Origin: Pseudomonas crudilactis
Lineage (GTDB): Bacteria > Pseudomonadota > Gammaproteobacteria > Pseudomonadales > Pseudomonadaceae
DNA length: 50,032 nucleotides
Direction of reading: 5' to 3'
Assembly (NCBI RefSeq): GCF_013433315.1
Contig: NZ_WXVV01000037.1
Coordinates: 1 to 50,032 of the forward strand
The notes under the pieces are model-generated. The model saw only the letters and a program-made list of their open reading frames with translations, was not told the DNA's origin and ran no database searches. Both the position numbers and the translations under genes were made by a program. This document shows, in pieces, positions 15,652 through 24,323 of this stretch (position 1 is the first letter of the stretch; every line of letters starts with the position of its first letter).

Positions 15652-16056
15652 ATGACAAAGGACAAGTTGCTGGCCATGCCGGCAGATGACTACATGAATG
15701 CAGAGCAGCACGCTTTCTTCACTGAGCTGTTGCAGAACATGAAAGTCGAAACCCACGAGCGCATTGAGCAAAATCGTATCGCCATCGAAAGCCTGGACAC
15801 CCCGGCTGACCCGGCGGACGCGGCTTCGGTTGAAGAAGAGCGCACTTGGCTGGTGAACGCGATCGATCGCGATCAGCGCATGCTGCCGCAACTGGAACAA
15901 GCCCTCGAGCGCATCAAGGAAGACAGCTTTGGCTGGTGCGACGACAGCGGCGAGGCCATTGGCCTGAAGCGTCTGCTGATCAGCCCGACCACCAAGTACT
16001 GCATCGAAGCTCAAGAGCGTCACGAGCAGATCGACAAGCACCAGCGTCAGGCCTGA
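15652..16056 (+). CDS. DksA/TraR-like protein with incomplete zinc finger
   Basis: A 134-residue DksA-type protein. The coiled-coil tip keeps the DxxDxA motif (Asp53, Asp56, Ala58 in DPADAAS) needed to act in the RNA polymerase secondary channel. The zinc finger has only two of four cysteines: CDDS (Cys96, Ser99) and CIEA (Cys117, Ala120). Cysteine-poor DksA paralogues, such as P. aeruginosa DksA2, work without zinc and back up DksA under zinc limitation. No Zur site or zinc gene is adjacent here, so regulation by zinc is not shown. Confidence 0.85.
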   Translation: MTKDKLLAMPADDYMNAEQHAFFTELLQNMKVETHERIEQNRIAIESLDTPADPADAASVEEERTWLVNAIDRDQRMLPQLEQALERIKEDSFGWCDDSGEAIGLKRLLISPTTKYCIEAQERHEQIDKHQRQA

Positions 16057-16074
16057 TTTTTTCGGCGCTGTGAT

Positions 16075-16140
16075 CGCGGGCAAGTCCGCCCCACCAGGTT
16101 CAACACCGAACCAGTGGGAGCCGGGCTTGCCCGCGAAGCT
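16075..16140. repeat. REP palindrome pair (CCGGGC variant)
   Basis: CGCGGGCAAGTCCGCCCCACC at the left and GTGGGAGCCGGGCTTGCCCG at the right form an inverted pair of the variant in which the stem reads CGGGC/GCCCG instead of GAGC/GCTC. Confidence 0.75.
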
Positions 16141-16273
16141 TTTTATCGTCCGCAATATTTCCGCGCGATTTCATTGACCTGCCACAGACCCCGCGACTAA
16201 CGGACCATGGATAATGGCGTTGTAGTGGCGTTTAATGCAGTCACAACAATGAGAACAAGCGTGGGGTGTTGAT

Positions 16274-17878
16274 ATGACGAGAGATGGATCTCTGGTTGGG
16301 TCTCTGCCTGCACCAGTGCTTTTGCCGAAAAACCGCTGGATCGCTCCGACCCTGCAAAGCATCGCCCTGATGCTGTTGCTGGCCGGCATGACGCTGGGTG
16401 GATGGTCGCTGTACATCGGCATGCCACTGGCGGTGCTGATTGTCTGGCTGCCGCGCCTGCGCTCCCGCGCCATCCCCGATACTCAGCCTGCCGACGCTGG
16501 CAGCGCCATGTCAGAACTGACCCGCGACCTTTCCTACACCACCAGCCATAACGCTTTGTCGGCGGCGGGCGTGGCGTTTTCGGTCAAGGAACTGGCGAGC
16601 AAACTCGAATCGCAACTCGATGCGGCGGCGCGGATCGTCAGCAACGCTGAGGTAATGATCGCAACCGAACACGCCACTTCACAACTCAGCCGTGCCGCGC
16701 TTGAAGCTGCGAGTCAGGCACATCACAGCAGCGCAGCGGGGCGCACGGAACTGGTGGATTCGATCGCGCGCATGCATCAGCTCAGTCAGCGCGCCAATGC
16801 CAGCCGTGAATTGATCGAAGCCTTGAGTGTGCGCAGCGATGATATTCAGCGTGTGACGCTGGTGATTCAGTCGATTGCCAGCCAGACCAATCTGCTCGCA
16901 TTGAACGCGGCGATCGAAGCGGCGCGGGCCGGTGAGCATGGCCGCGGTTTTGCCGTGGTGGCGGACGAGGTTCGCGGGTTGGCGGCGCGCACGGCGTCGG
17001 CAACCGGTGAGGTCGGTGAGATGGTCGCGGACATTCAGCAGCGCACGGCGCAGGTGGTAGAGCAGATTCGCGAGTTGTCGAGTGATTTGCAGACCGGTGT
17101 CGAGCAGGTCGAACACACCGGTCAGCATCTGGAGAACATCGCGCGACTGGCCGCCGGAGTGGAAACTCAGGTCGGTGAAATCGCCCAGGGCGCGGAAACC
17201 AATCGCGAACAACTCGATAGCCTGTTCAAGGCCATCGAACAGATGCGCAGCGACCTGGCGATCAGCGATCAACAGACCCGCCGCCTCGCTGAAGCGGCGG
17301 TGCAGATGGAAGGGCAGGCGGAAACCATCAGCGAGCGTCTGGCCGAGGTCGGTCTGGATGACTATCACCAGCGCATCTACGATCTGGCCCGCGAAGGGGC
17401 GAGCCAGATTGCCGCGCGGTTCGAGGCGGATGTCGAGCAGGGGCGGATCAGCCTTGAGGACTTGTTCGACCGTCAGTATCAGCCGATCCCGAATACCCAT
17501 CCGGCGAAGTTTCAAACCCGTTTTGACCGCTACACCGATCAGGTGCTGCCGGCGATTCAGGAGCCATTGTTACCGCGTCACGAAGGGTTGGTGTTCGCCA
17601 TCGCCTGCACGCAGCAGGGTTATGTGCCGACGCACAATCAATTGTTCAGTCAGCCGTTGACCGGCGATGCGCAGGTCGACGCGGTGAACAATCGCACCAA
17701 ACGCAAGTTCGCGGATCGCACCGGTATTCGCTGCGGCAGCCATCAGCAACCGGTGTTGTTGCAGACCTACACCCGCGACACCGGTGAGCTGATGCATGAT
17801 CTGTCGGTGCCGATCATGATCAAGGGCCGGCACTGGGGGGGATTGCGTCTGGGCTATAAGCCGGAAAATCCGCGTTGA
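16274..17878 (+). CDS. Methyl-accepting chemotaxis protein with C-terminal sensor-like domain
   Basis: A 534-residue chemoreceptor. Two membrane segments (about 24-42 and 44-60) are joined by a very short turn, so there is no periplasmic ligand domain. The signalling tip SQTNLLALNAAIEAARAG (203-220), followed by GRGFAVVADEVRGLAART, is a standard MCP hairpin. The last 170 residues (after about 365; YDLAREGASQIAARFEADVE, then LSVPIMIKGRHWGGLRLGY) form a cytoplasmic domain that resembles a Cache-like fold placed after the signalling module. Input is therefore probably intracellular. Ligand unknown. It is monocistronic. Confidence 0.87.
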   Translation: MTRDGSLVGSLPAPVLLPKNRWIAPTLQSIALMLLLAGMTLGGWSLYIGMPLAVLIVWLPRLRSRAIPDTQPADAGSAMSELTRDLSYTTSHNALSAAGVAFSVKELASKLESQLDAAARIVSNAEVMIATEHATSQLSRAALEAASQAHHSSAAGRTELVDSIARMHQLSQRANASRELIEALSVRSDDIQRVTLVIQSIASQTNLLALNAAIEAARAGEHGRGFAVVADEVRGLAARTASATGEVGEMVADIQQRTAQVVEQIRELSSDLQTGVEQVEHTGQHLENIARLAAGVETQVGEIAQGAETNREQLDSLFKAIEQMRSDLAISDQQTRRLAEAAVQMEGQAETISERLAEVGLDDYHQRIYDLAREGASQIAARFEADVEQGRISLEDLFDRQYQPIPNTHPAKFQTRFDRYTDQVLPAIQEPLLPRHEGLVFAIACTQQGYVPTHNQLFSQPLTGDAQVDAVNNRTKRKFADRTGIRCGSHQQPVLLQTYTRDTGELMHDLSVPIMIKGRHWGGLRLGYKPENPR

Positions 17879-17991
17879 GGGATTGTTACTTCTGATGCAA
17901 TGAATCTGTGCACGGAGCTTGCTGTTTCCGCCTGCAAGAAACCATTAATCTGACCGCTTAGTTAGGTTGCTAATGATTTTTGGAGGGCTGC

Positions 17992-18195
17992 ATGCAGTGC
18001 AGAGTTGATGTCGCCGTGATGATCGGCAGTGGCGTGCCTGCCGGTTTGCGCGCAATGGGTCGAAGCGTCTGCTGGGTAGTATTGCTCAATGGCGAGCGTC
18101 GCGGCACCGCGTTTGCCAGCCGCGATGAGGCCGAGGAGTGCAAGGCTGCCTGGCTCGCACAGTTGCACGCCGAGCCGGGTGACAGCCTGCACTGA
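17992..18195 (+). CDS. Small hypothetical protein, DUF2188-like layout
   Basis: A 67-residue protein. The middle part (SVCWVVLLNGERRGTAFASR, then EAEECKAAW) has the W-x-V, turn, F-x-S-x-x-E-A pattern of small beta-beta-alpha proteins of the DUF2188 type. A GGAGGG site just upstream supports ATG 17992. Function unknown. Confidence 0.6.
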   Translation: MQCRVDVAVMIGSGVPAGLRAMGRSVCWVVLLNGERRGTAFASRDEAEECKAAWLAQLHAEPGDSLH

Positions 18196-18201
18196 TCAGG
18201 A

Positions 18202-18438
18202 TTACTTGCCGCGATGCAGGCGCACATTCAGTTCATCGACCATCACCGCTTCTTCACCGTCGGCCCTCAACCATTCCTTGAGCAATTGCGCCTGTTGCGG
18301 CGACCAGAAGTCGGCGTCGATCAGTTTGGTCTCGGGGGCCAGTGGATGCGCTTCGATGAAATCGTCAATTGCGTTACCTTCTGAAGGCAGTCCCAGTTGA
18401 TCGAACAGGGTTTTCAGATCGTATGCTGGCAGTTCCAT
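18202..18438 (-). CDS. DUF2789 family protein
   Basis: A 78-residue soluble protein that matches DUF2789: YDLKTLFDQLGLPSEGNAID at the start and FWSPQQAQLLKEWLRADGEE in the second half. Function unknown. GAAGGAG precedes the ATG. Its 3' end faces the 3' end of the preceding plus-strand gene, six bases away. Confidence 0.87.
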   Translation of the reverse strand: MELPAYDLKTLFDQLGLPSEGNAIDDFIEAHPLAPETKLIDADFWSPQQAQLLKEWLRADGEEAVMVDELNVRLHRGK

Positions 18439-18486
18439 CGTCTACTCCTTCGGTGGGCGCCGGTATGGCGCGGTCGATCTCTCTCT

Positions 18487-18738
18487 TTATCTGAGGCAGC
18501 CATTCGCCAGGAGTTCGATCTTCGACTCAAGTGAGCGGGCAAGGGCGCAGGCCTCGTTGTGATCTTCGCGGAAACCTCTTACGCGTCCGGTCGATGTTTC
18601 CTTTATGTGAAAGAACGCGTTGCCGGCGGGCACGACCTGAAAACGTGGGCAATGGCCGTTGAAGTCAGTGGCACTCAGTATCAGTGGTGATTTGATCCGG
18701 TCGTCAGCAGTCATGGCAAAGTGAGTCAGAGTGCACAT
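18487..18738 (-). CDS. Small hypothetical protein
   Basis: An 83-residue protein with no recognised family. The layout FFHIKETSTGRVRGFREDHN, then EACALARSLE, resembles the beta-beta-alpha pattern of the small proteins at 17992 and 44177. AAAGGA seven bases before the ATG at 18738 supports this start; MTADDR at 18714 is an alternative. Confidence 0.6.
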   Translation of the reverse strand: MCTLTHFAMTADDRIKSPLILSATDFNGHCPRFQVVPAGNAFFHIKETSTGRVRGFREDHNEACALARSLESKIELLANGCLR

Positions 18739-19137
18739 ATGAAGTCCTTTTCATCAGTCGGCCGGGATTTAAAGGCCGTTGCGGGTAGTCGTAATGAGCA
18801 TCGCTGCTCTAGAATCGCCAGTACCTGTTGACGACAGGGCTTATCTAAAGCAATTTTTCGCTTGCGATATGTCGGAAAAGTGCTTTTTTTCGTGAGAATT
18901 TTCCCTAAAGTTCGTAGTCAGACTGCTCTCGCCGCTAACGAAGATTTTTCCTTCAAGCTTTGGCGACATCGGGATGAGTTTCGCGAGTGACAATCCAGTA
19001 GTCTTGGCAACCTCGCGTTGAATGAGCACTCTGCTCGATTCGGGCTTTATTGATTTATTTGCAGTGACATCGGCCTGGCCGTTTATTTGCCGTGCGCGTT
19101 TTCCGCGTGCGGTTTTTTCAGATGTGGGGATGTTTCT
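18739..19137. other. Intergenic region of about 400 bases, no gene assigned
   Basis: Both strands have open frames here, but none with recognisable protein features. TAAAGTTC near 18913 followed by GCCGCTAA near 18938 resembles the two halves of a flagellar sigma-28 (FliA) promoter, but with spacing about six bases too long. It precedes a conserved hypothetical gene at 19138. Confidence 0.4.
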
Positions 19138-19608
19138 TTGGCAGTCAGTAATCTCGATATGCATGCTTTGTTCGTGTTGGGTGATTTGCGTGCAAAGCTG
19201 GTCAAGCTGTTTCAGTCGCGTTTTGTTTACATCACCGAGCAAAACGCCGAAGGCATTTACGTGGCCGAGATCGACACCGAAAGCGCATTGGTGGTCGATG
19301 ACAAACCAGGGCTCAAGCTCAAGGTCGGCGACCATTTCAGTGCATCGGTCTTGCCCAGCCGTGAAGGTGGCAAGATGGATATCCGTTTTCGCGAAATCAA
19401 ACTGACGGTCTATGGACTGGGCGATTACGCCTTTGTCGACACCGCCGACGGGCACGCGATCCTGTTCAAGGAAGGCCACAGCGTGGTGACCGTGTTCGCC
19501 GCCCATCAGCAATTGCAGGAAGGCCTGACCAAAACGCTGAAAGCCGTCACCGCCAAAGCCGCCAAGTGGCGCAAGGGTGAACTGGTGACCTTCAAGGCCA
19601 GCGAGTGA
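19138..19608 (+). CDS. Conserved hypothetical protein
   Basis: About 156 residues from a TTG at 19138 preceded by GTGGGGAT, or 149 from the ATG at 19159. The body is protein-like: LRAKLVKLFQSRFVYITEQN near the start, then beta-rich parts (KVGDHFSASVLPSREGGKMD; IKLTVYGLGDYAFVDT) and a Lys-rich helical tail. No signal peptide, membrane segment or catalytic motif. It appears conserved among pseudomonads from memory, with unknown function. The start choice is uncertain. Confidence 0.7.
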   Translation: MAVSNLDMHALFVLGDLRAKLVKLFQSRFVYITEQNAEGIYVAEIDTESALVVDDKPGLKLKVGDHFSASVLPSREGGKMDIRFREIKLTVYGLGDYAFVDTADGHAILFKEGHSVVTVFAAHQQLQEGLTKTLKAVTAKAAKWRKGELVTFKASE

Positions 19609-19802
19609 GCCGCGCGGATTTCCATGCGCAGAACCTCGACACTGCACGCGAGGAGGCTCGGCGTTTATTCGCCGCCAAGGCTGGACTGCAAGGCGCCTGG
19701 CTGAATTGGCTGGCTGCGCAGATCTATCAGTTGCGTCCCGCAGAATACGCCAGCATGGTCAGACGCGAGCTGCAAAGCCTGCAGGAAAAGTCTGATTCAT
19801 AA
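19605..19802 (+). CDS. Small hypothetical protein, coupled to the preceding gene
   Basis: A 65-residue protein starting with GTG that overlaps the previous stop in GTGA. The sequence is helical (FHAQNLDTAREEARRLFAAK; EYASMVRRELQSLQE). No family recognised. Overlap and shared composition suggest cotranslation with the upstream gene. Confidence 0.6.
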   Translation: MSRADFHAQNLDTAREEARRLFAAKAGLQGAWLNWLAAQIYQLRPAEYASMVRRELQSLQEKSDS

Positions 19803-19929
19803 CCTCGTCCGCAGCATGACCCGGAAAAAGCAGGAACCTCGGCTACAGTCAGTTGACTGAGTATTCAGAGGCTTGCGGTCTTATGTCAGGCCATCCTGCC
19901 ATTGCTGTGAACAGCACGAGGTGCAATGC

Positions 19930-20946
19930 ATGAACGGATTTCGACGGTTATTGGCCGCCAGCGTGGCCACGTTTGGTTTGCTGGCTTCAGCGCCATCGGT
20001 GATGGCCGCCCAGGCGCCGATCCATTTTGCCGACCTGAACTGGGAAAGCGGCAGCCTGATTACTGATGTGTTGCGGATCATCGTCGAGAAGGGCTACGAC
20101 TTGCCAACCGACACCTTGCCTGGCACCACCATCACGCTGGAAACCGCATTGGCCAACAATGATATTCAGGTCATTGGCGAAGAGTGGGCCGGGCGCAGTC
20201 CGGTATGGGTCAAGGCTGAGGCCGAAGGAAAGGTCGTCAGCCTCGGTGACACGGTCAAGGGCGCTACCGAAGGCTGGTGGGTGCCGGAGTACGTGATCAA
20301 GGGCGACCCGGCCAAAGGCATCAAGCCGCTGGCGCCGGACCTGCGCAGTGTCAGTGATCTCAAGAAGTACAAGGACGTGTTCAAGGATGCAGAAAATCCG
20401 AGCAAGGGGCGGTTTCTCAACAGCCCGATCGGCTGGACGTCGGAAGTGGTCAATAAGCAGAAGTTGACGGCTTATGGTCTGCAGGACGATTACACCAACT
20501 TCCGCAGTGGTTCGGGAGCGGCACTGGATGCCGAGATCAGCTCTTCGATTCGTCGTGGCAAACCTGTGCTGTTTTACTACTGGTCGCCGACGCCGCTGCT
20601 GGGCAAATTCAAATTGGTGCAACTGGAAGAGCCGCCGTTTGACGCCGAAGCGTGGAAGACGCTGACCGATGCCGATAATCCCAATCCGAAACCGACCCGG
20701 TCGCTGGCGTCGAAGCTGTCGATTGGTGTGTCGACGCCGTTTCAGAAGCAGTATCCGCAGATCGCCGATTTCTTCAGCAAGGTGGATTTCCCGATTGAGC
20801 CATTGAACAAGGCATTGGCGGAAATGAGTGAGAAGCACACGGCGCCACGGGAGGCGGCGGTGGCCTTCATGAAGGCGCACCCGGACGTGTGGCAGGCCTG
20901 GTTGCCGAAGGATGTGGCGGAGAAGGTTTCGGCTGATCTGAAATAG
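19930..20946 (+). CDS. Glycine betaine/choline-type ABC substrate-binding protein (orphan)
   Basis: A 338-residue periplasmic binding protein with a signal peptide ending near SVMAAQA (about residue 28). The mature part resembles the OpuAC/ProX family: IHFADLNWESGSLITDVLRI, then GEEWAGRSPVWVKAEAEG, with aromatic residues (GWWVPEYV; FYYWSP) that could form the cation-binding box. GAGGTG before ATG 19930 supports the start. No permease or ATPase gene is adjacent, so it probably works with a transporter encoded elsewhere. The exact quaternary amine is unknown. Confidence 0.85.
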   Translation: MNGFRRLLAASVATFGLLASAPSVMAAQAPIHFADLNWESGSLITDVLRIIVEKGYDLPTDTLPGTTITLETALANNDIQVIGEEWAGRSPVWVKAEAEGKVVSLGDTVKGATEGWWVPEYVIKGDPAKGIKPLAPDLRSVSDLKKYKDVFKDAENPSKGRFLNSPIGWTSEVVNKQKLTAYGLQDDYTNFRSGSGAALDAEISSSIRRGKPVLFYYWSPTPLLGKFKLVQLEEPPFDAEAWKTLTDADNPNPKPTRSLASKLSIGVSTPFQKQYPQIADFFSKVDFPIEPLNKALAEMSEKHTAPREAAVAFMKAHPDVWQAWLPKDVAEKVSADLK

Positions 20947-20961
20947 GGGTTGATGCGGTTG

Positions 20962-21042
20962 GCCTCATCGCGAGCAGGCTCACTCCCACAATGGATATGT
21001 GTCGTTCACAACACTGTGGGAGCGAGCTTGCTCGCGAAGCTC
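20962..21042. repeat. REP palindrome pair
   Basis: Inverted pair: ATCGCGAGCAGGCTCACTCC at about 20968 and GTGGGAGCGAGCTTGCTCGC at about 21017. It lies between two converging genes and may act as a transcription barrier. Confidence 0.85.
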
Positions 21043-23178
21043 TTAAAATTTCGTCATCACCGCCAATTCGAAGGTACGTGGTGTTCCGAGGTAATACGCC
21101 GGCGAAACATGCGCAAACTCGGCATACACCTCATTGGTCAGGTTACGCACGCGCCCGGTGACGGTGGTGTGCGAATCGACCTTGTAGCTGAGGAAGCTGC
21201 CAAACAAGGTGTACGACGGCACGGTCATGGTGTTGGCCGTGTCCGCATACACCGACGCCACATATCGCGCATCTACTCCACCTTGCCACTGCGGCGAAAA
21301 ATCATAAGTCAGCCACAGATTGCCAACGCGATCCGGCACGTTGGTCGGCGTGTTGCCTTTGCGTGACACCACCACGCCGGCAGCATTCTTTTCGGTGAAG
21401 TCATCGTACTGCGCATCGACCCAGGCGAAGTTGCCCTCGGCCAACAACTTGTCGGTGATCCGCAGCGAGCTGGCGATTTCTACGCCTTTCGATGTCTGCT
21501 GGCCGACCGGAATGCTGCTGGTCGGGTCCAGCGGATCGGTCACGGCGAAGTCCTTTCGCTCAATGGTATAGGCCGCAATCGTCGCCGAGCCGCGCCCGTT
21601 CAGATAATCAAATTTGCTGCCGATTTCCCATTGCTTGCCGGTAGAGACGTCGAAGTCCTGCGTACCATTCGGTTGCTCGGCGGCGGTGCTGTATTGCACG
21701 TAGACGTTGGCCGATGGAATGAACTGGTAGGTCAAACCAGCGCGGCCGGTGACTGGCTCCCAACTACGCTTGAGGTGCTTGGGATTGGCGGCGGTCACGG
21801 TGCGATGGTTGGTCGCGTCGAGGTCAATGTCGTCATAGCGCAGGCCGGTGAGCAGCGACAGTTTGTCGGTCAACGCCAGACGGTTCTCCACGAACAACGC
21901 CTTGGTGGTGACCTCGTTGGTTTTGTCGCTGACCAGTTTGGGGTTGGTGCCGGGAATGTCGTAGAAATGCCCCGGAGGGTAGTTGTTCGGGTCTACCGTG
22001 CTCGCACCTTTGATGTTCAGCGGCGAGTTGGTGGTCTGGTTGACCTTGTATTCGAAGCCCCCCGACAACGTCGTGTCGAGACCGAAAAGCGCGTTGTCGT
22101 GACGCAGTTCGAACTGGTTGCCGTTCTGCTCGCCCTGATGGCGTACCTGATAGGCGGTCGAACGGTTCACCGCCGTGTTGTCGGCGTTGTACTGGTAGGT
22201 TTCGAGGTTGCGGTAATCGCGCTGGCTGTCGAGGTGATACAGCGTGTTGCGCAGGGTGGTGCTGTTGTTGATCCGATAGTCGATGATCGAACGGACCCAG
22301 ATCGTCCGCTGCTCGTACCGGCCGTCCTCGACGTTGTAGTTGTTGAAGCGGTTGTGTTTATCGATCTTCAACTCGCCACCCTTGGGATTGAGCACGGGCG
22401 TGCCCCAGTACGGACTGTCTTCATGTTCATCCTGATATTCCAGGGCCAACGTGTGCGACAGGTCGGGCGTCAGGTCGCTGAGCAGCGAGAACGCCACGCT
22501 CCAGGCATCGCGCTCCTGGCGGTCGATGTAGCCGTTGCTGGTGTTGTGGCTGACGTCGAGTCGCGCGTAGTGCTGCACGTCGGCGCTCGGCTCGGTCAGT
22601 GCATGATTGAGGCCGAAAGCGGTTTCGGTGGTGTCGTAGGAGCCGTAGCTGACCCGACCTTCAACGGCTTGTTCATCACGGGTGGCGAGTTTGGTCACGT
22701 AGTTCAGCGAGCCGCCGACGGAGCCTGCACCATTGATCAGCGATGACGGGCCGCCGACCAGTTCAACGCGGTCATAGATCCACGAATCGACGGGGCGGGC
22801 GAGGCCGCCGGATACGTTGATGCCGTTGAACATCTGGGTAATCTGACTGCTGGTAAAGCCACGATAGGAAACGAACCCGCCGAAACCCGGCGGCGCGCTG
22901 GCGTTGACACCGGGCAAGGTGTTGGCGGCGTCCTGGAAGTTCTGCGCGCCGTGGCGTTCGATATCGTTGCGATTGGCGATGGCCACCGAAGCCGGTGTGT
23001 CACGCACGCTCAAACCCAGACGCGAAGCCATGCCGCTGGATTGGTCGAGGCTCAGGCCCGGTTCCGCGCCGGACTCGCCGTCGATGGTGATCGGCGCCAG
23101 ATCCACGGTGGATTGCGCCCAGACGTTGACGGACAGGCAGCCGCACAGGCTCGCCAGTAGAGTGAGTTGTTTCATCAT
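21043..23178 (-). CDS. TonB-dependent siderophore-type receptor
   Basis: A 711-residue outer-membrane receptor. A signal peptide (about 1-21, ending VWAQ) is followed directly by APITIDGES, then the plug domain (about 40-160; SVRDTPASVAIANRNDIERH, VELVGGPSSLINGAGSVGG) and a 22-strand-type barrel ending in Phe (RTFELAVMTKF). There is no extra N-terminal signalling domain, so no surface-signalling through an anti-sigma factor is expected. A DUF2946 gene lies upstream on the same strand, about 90 bases away, a pairing often linked to metal uptake. The ligand is not known. Confidence 0.9.
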   Translation of the reverse strand: MMKQLTLLASLCGCLSVNVWAQSTVDLAPITIDGESGAEPGLSLDQSSGMASRLGLSVRDTPASVAIANRNDIERHGAQNFQDAANTLPGVNASAPPGFGGFVSYRGFTSSQITQMFNGINVSGGLARPVDSWIYDRVELVGGPSSLINGAGSVGGSLNYVTKLATRDEQAVEGRVSYGSYDTTETAFGLNHALTEPSADVQHYARLDVSHNTSNGYIDRQERDAWSVAFSLLSDLTPDLSHTLALEYQDEHEDSPYWGTPVLNPKGGELKIDKHNRFNNYNVEDGRYEQRTIWVRSIIDYRINNSTTLRNTLYHLDSQRDYRNLETYQYNADNTAVNRSTAYQVRHQGEQNGNQFELRHDNALFGLDTTLSGGFEYKVNQTTNSPLNIKGASTVDPNNYPPGHFYDIPGTNPKLVSDKTNEVTTKALFVENRLALTDKLSLLTGLRYDDIDLDATNHRTVTAANPKHLKRSWEPVTGRAGLTYQFIPSANVYVQYSTAAEQPNGTQDFDVSTGKQWEIGSKFDYLNGRGSATIAAYTIERKDFAVTDPLDPTSSIPVGQQTSKGVEIASSLRITDKLLAEGNFAWVDAQYDDFTEKNAAGVVVSRKGNTPTNVPDRVGNLWLTYDFSPQWQGGVDARYVASVYADTANTMTVPSYTLFGSFLSYKVDSHTTVTGRVRNLTNEVYAEFAHVSPAYYLGTPRTFELAVMTKF

Positions 23179-23267
23179 TGAATCCTGAATGCTTGTCTAG
23201 GAGTCAGCGCACAGGCGAACGCCGCGCGTTGGCGCAGTGGGCTGACAAATCAAAAAGGCAGGGACAT

Positions 23268-23657
23268 TCAGGCGAGCGGCGGGGCGCGAGGGTTGGCCGA
23301 AGGCCAGGTGAAGCGGGCAGGGAGGTCGGCGCTGACGATGGGCGCCAGCGGCGGGCTGTGTTGTTCCGGCAGGATCGCCAGCGTCAGGCTGGAGTTGAAC
23401 GCCGGGCCCATGCCGCCGCCGACCGAGCACAGCGGGCAGCCGAAGGCCTTGGACAGGGTCGGCAGTTGTTCTTCGGTGGGGTTGCTGGCGAGCGGCGCTT
23501 GAGTGGCCGGGTCGACTGTACAGAACTGGCCGCCGATACCGTTCAGCTGCATACCGACCATTTGTCCGTGACCGATGCTGCAGGCGAACACGTTGAACAG
23601 GACGCAGCAATAGAGCATCCAGGCCAGCAGTGAGCGATCGGAACGGGAGAATTTCAT
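23268..23657 (-). CDS. DUF2946 family protein
   Basis: A 129-residue protein with an N-terminal hydrophobic segment (SLLAWMLYCCVLFNVFACSI) and a Cys-containing FGCPLCSVGG motif typical of DUF2946. These proteins are often next to TonB-dependent copper or other metal receptors, and the conserved CxxC and His may bind metal. The next gene downstream here is the TonB receptor on the same strand. ATG 23657 gives the usual MKFSRSDRS start. Role inferred from the neighbourhood. Confidence 0.8.
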   Translation of the reverse strand: MKFSRSDRSLLAWMLYCCVLFNVFACSIGHGQMVGMQLNGIGGQFCTVDPATQAPLASNPTEEQLPTLSKAFGCPLCSVGGGMGPAFNSSLTLAILPEQHSPPLAPIVSADLPARFTWPSANPRAPPLA

Positions 23658-23751
23658 GGGGCGGCACTTTACCGTACCGCTGATCGGTCGTGCACTTGAA
23701 AAAAATCCGACTAGGATGATTTGTTCAAATCCCTTTCCAAGGATTTCAACC

Positions 23752-24192
23752 ATGACCTTTGTGTTGGCTCAATGGCTGGTGACTACTTTCGCGGTGATCG
23801 CCTTGATGCACGTGTATTGGGCGCTGGGTGGGCAGTGGGCGGCAGCGGTGGTGGTGCCGCAGGTGCCGGTGCGCGGTTTTGTCGCAACGGTGCGGCCGGC
23901 GTTCAAGCCGTCAGGCTGGCTTACGTTGATTGTGGCGGCGGCATTGTTGGTGATTGCGGCGTTGGTGTGTATGCGGGTGGGCTGGGGCATGCCGGCGGTG
24001 ACGCACAAGGCGTTGCAATGGGTGATCAGCGCGATTGCGCTGTTGATGTTTGCCCGGGCGATTGGTGATTCGAATCTGGTCGGTTTTTTCAAGGAAGTGA
24101 AGGATTCGCGGTTTGCGCGGCTGGACACCTGGGTGTATTCGCCGTTGTGTGCGGTGTTGGGGGCGGGGTTGTTGGCGGTGGCTTGGGTTTGA
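23752..24192 (+). CDS. DUF3995 family membrane protein
   Basis: A 146-residue integral membrane protein with four predicted helices (about 3-22, 50-70, 84-100, 125-145). HVYWALGGQW near residue 20 is the DUF3995 signature. Function unknown. It is divergent from the DUF2946 gene; CAAGGATTTCAACC precedes the ATG. Confidence 0.85.
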   Translation: MTFVLAQWLVTTFAVIALMHVYWALGGQWAAAVVVPQVPVRGFVATVRPAFKPSGWLTLIVAAALLVIAALVCMRVGWGMPAVTHKALQWVISAIALLMFARAIGDSNLVGFFKEVKDSRFARLDTWVYSPLCAVLGAGLLAVAWV

Positions 24193-24227
24193 AACTGATC
24201 TAAAATTTGTGATGACTTGGCTGGCCC

Positions 24228-24302
24228 CTTCGCGAGCAAGCTCGCTCCCACAGAGGAACGCATTCCAAATGTGGGAGCGAGCTTGCTCGCGAAAGGGCCA
24301 GT
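24228..24302. repeat. REP palindrome pair
   Basis: TTCGCGAGCAAGCTCGCTCC at 24229 and GTGGGAGCGAGCTTGCTCGC at 24272 form an inverted pair between two converging transcription units (DUF3995 and the antiporter operon). Confidence 0.87.
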
Positions 24303-24323
24303 CCAGACACCGAAAACTCTGGA

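Noticed and set aside
18910..18946. FliA (sigma-28) promoter-like halves TAAAGTTC and GCCGCTAA
   Set aside because: The spacing is about 17 bases instead of 11-12 and the downstream gene has no flagellar link, so I did not list it as a promoter.
18841..19647. Long minus-strand open frame across the region before 19138
   Set aside because: Most of it is the antisense of the clearly protein-like plus-strand gene at 19138-19608; the remaining part has no recognisable features.
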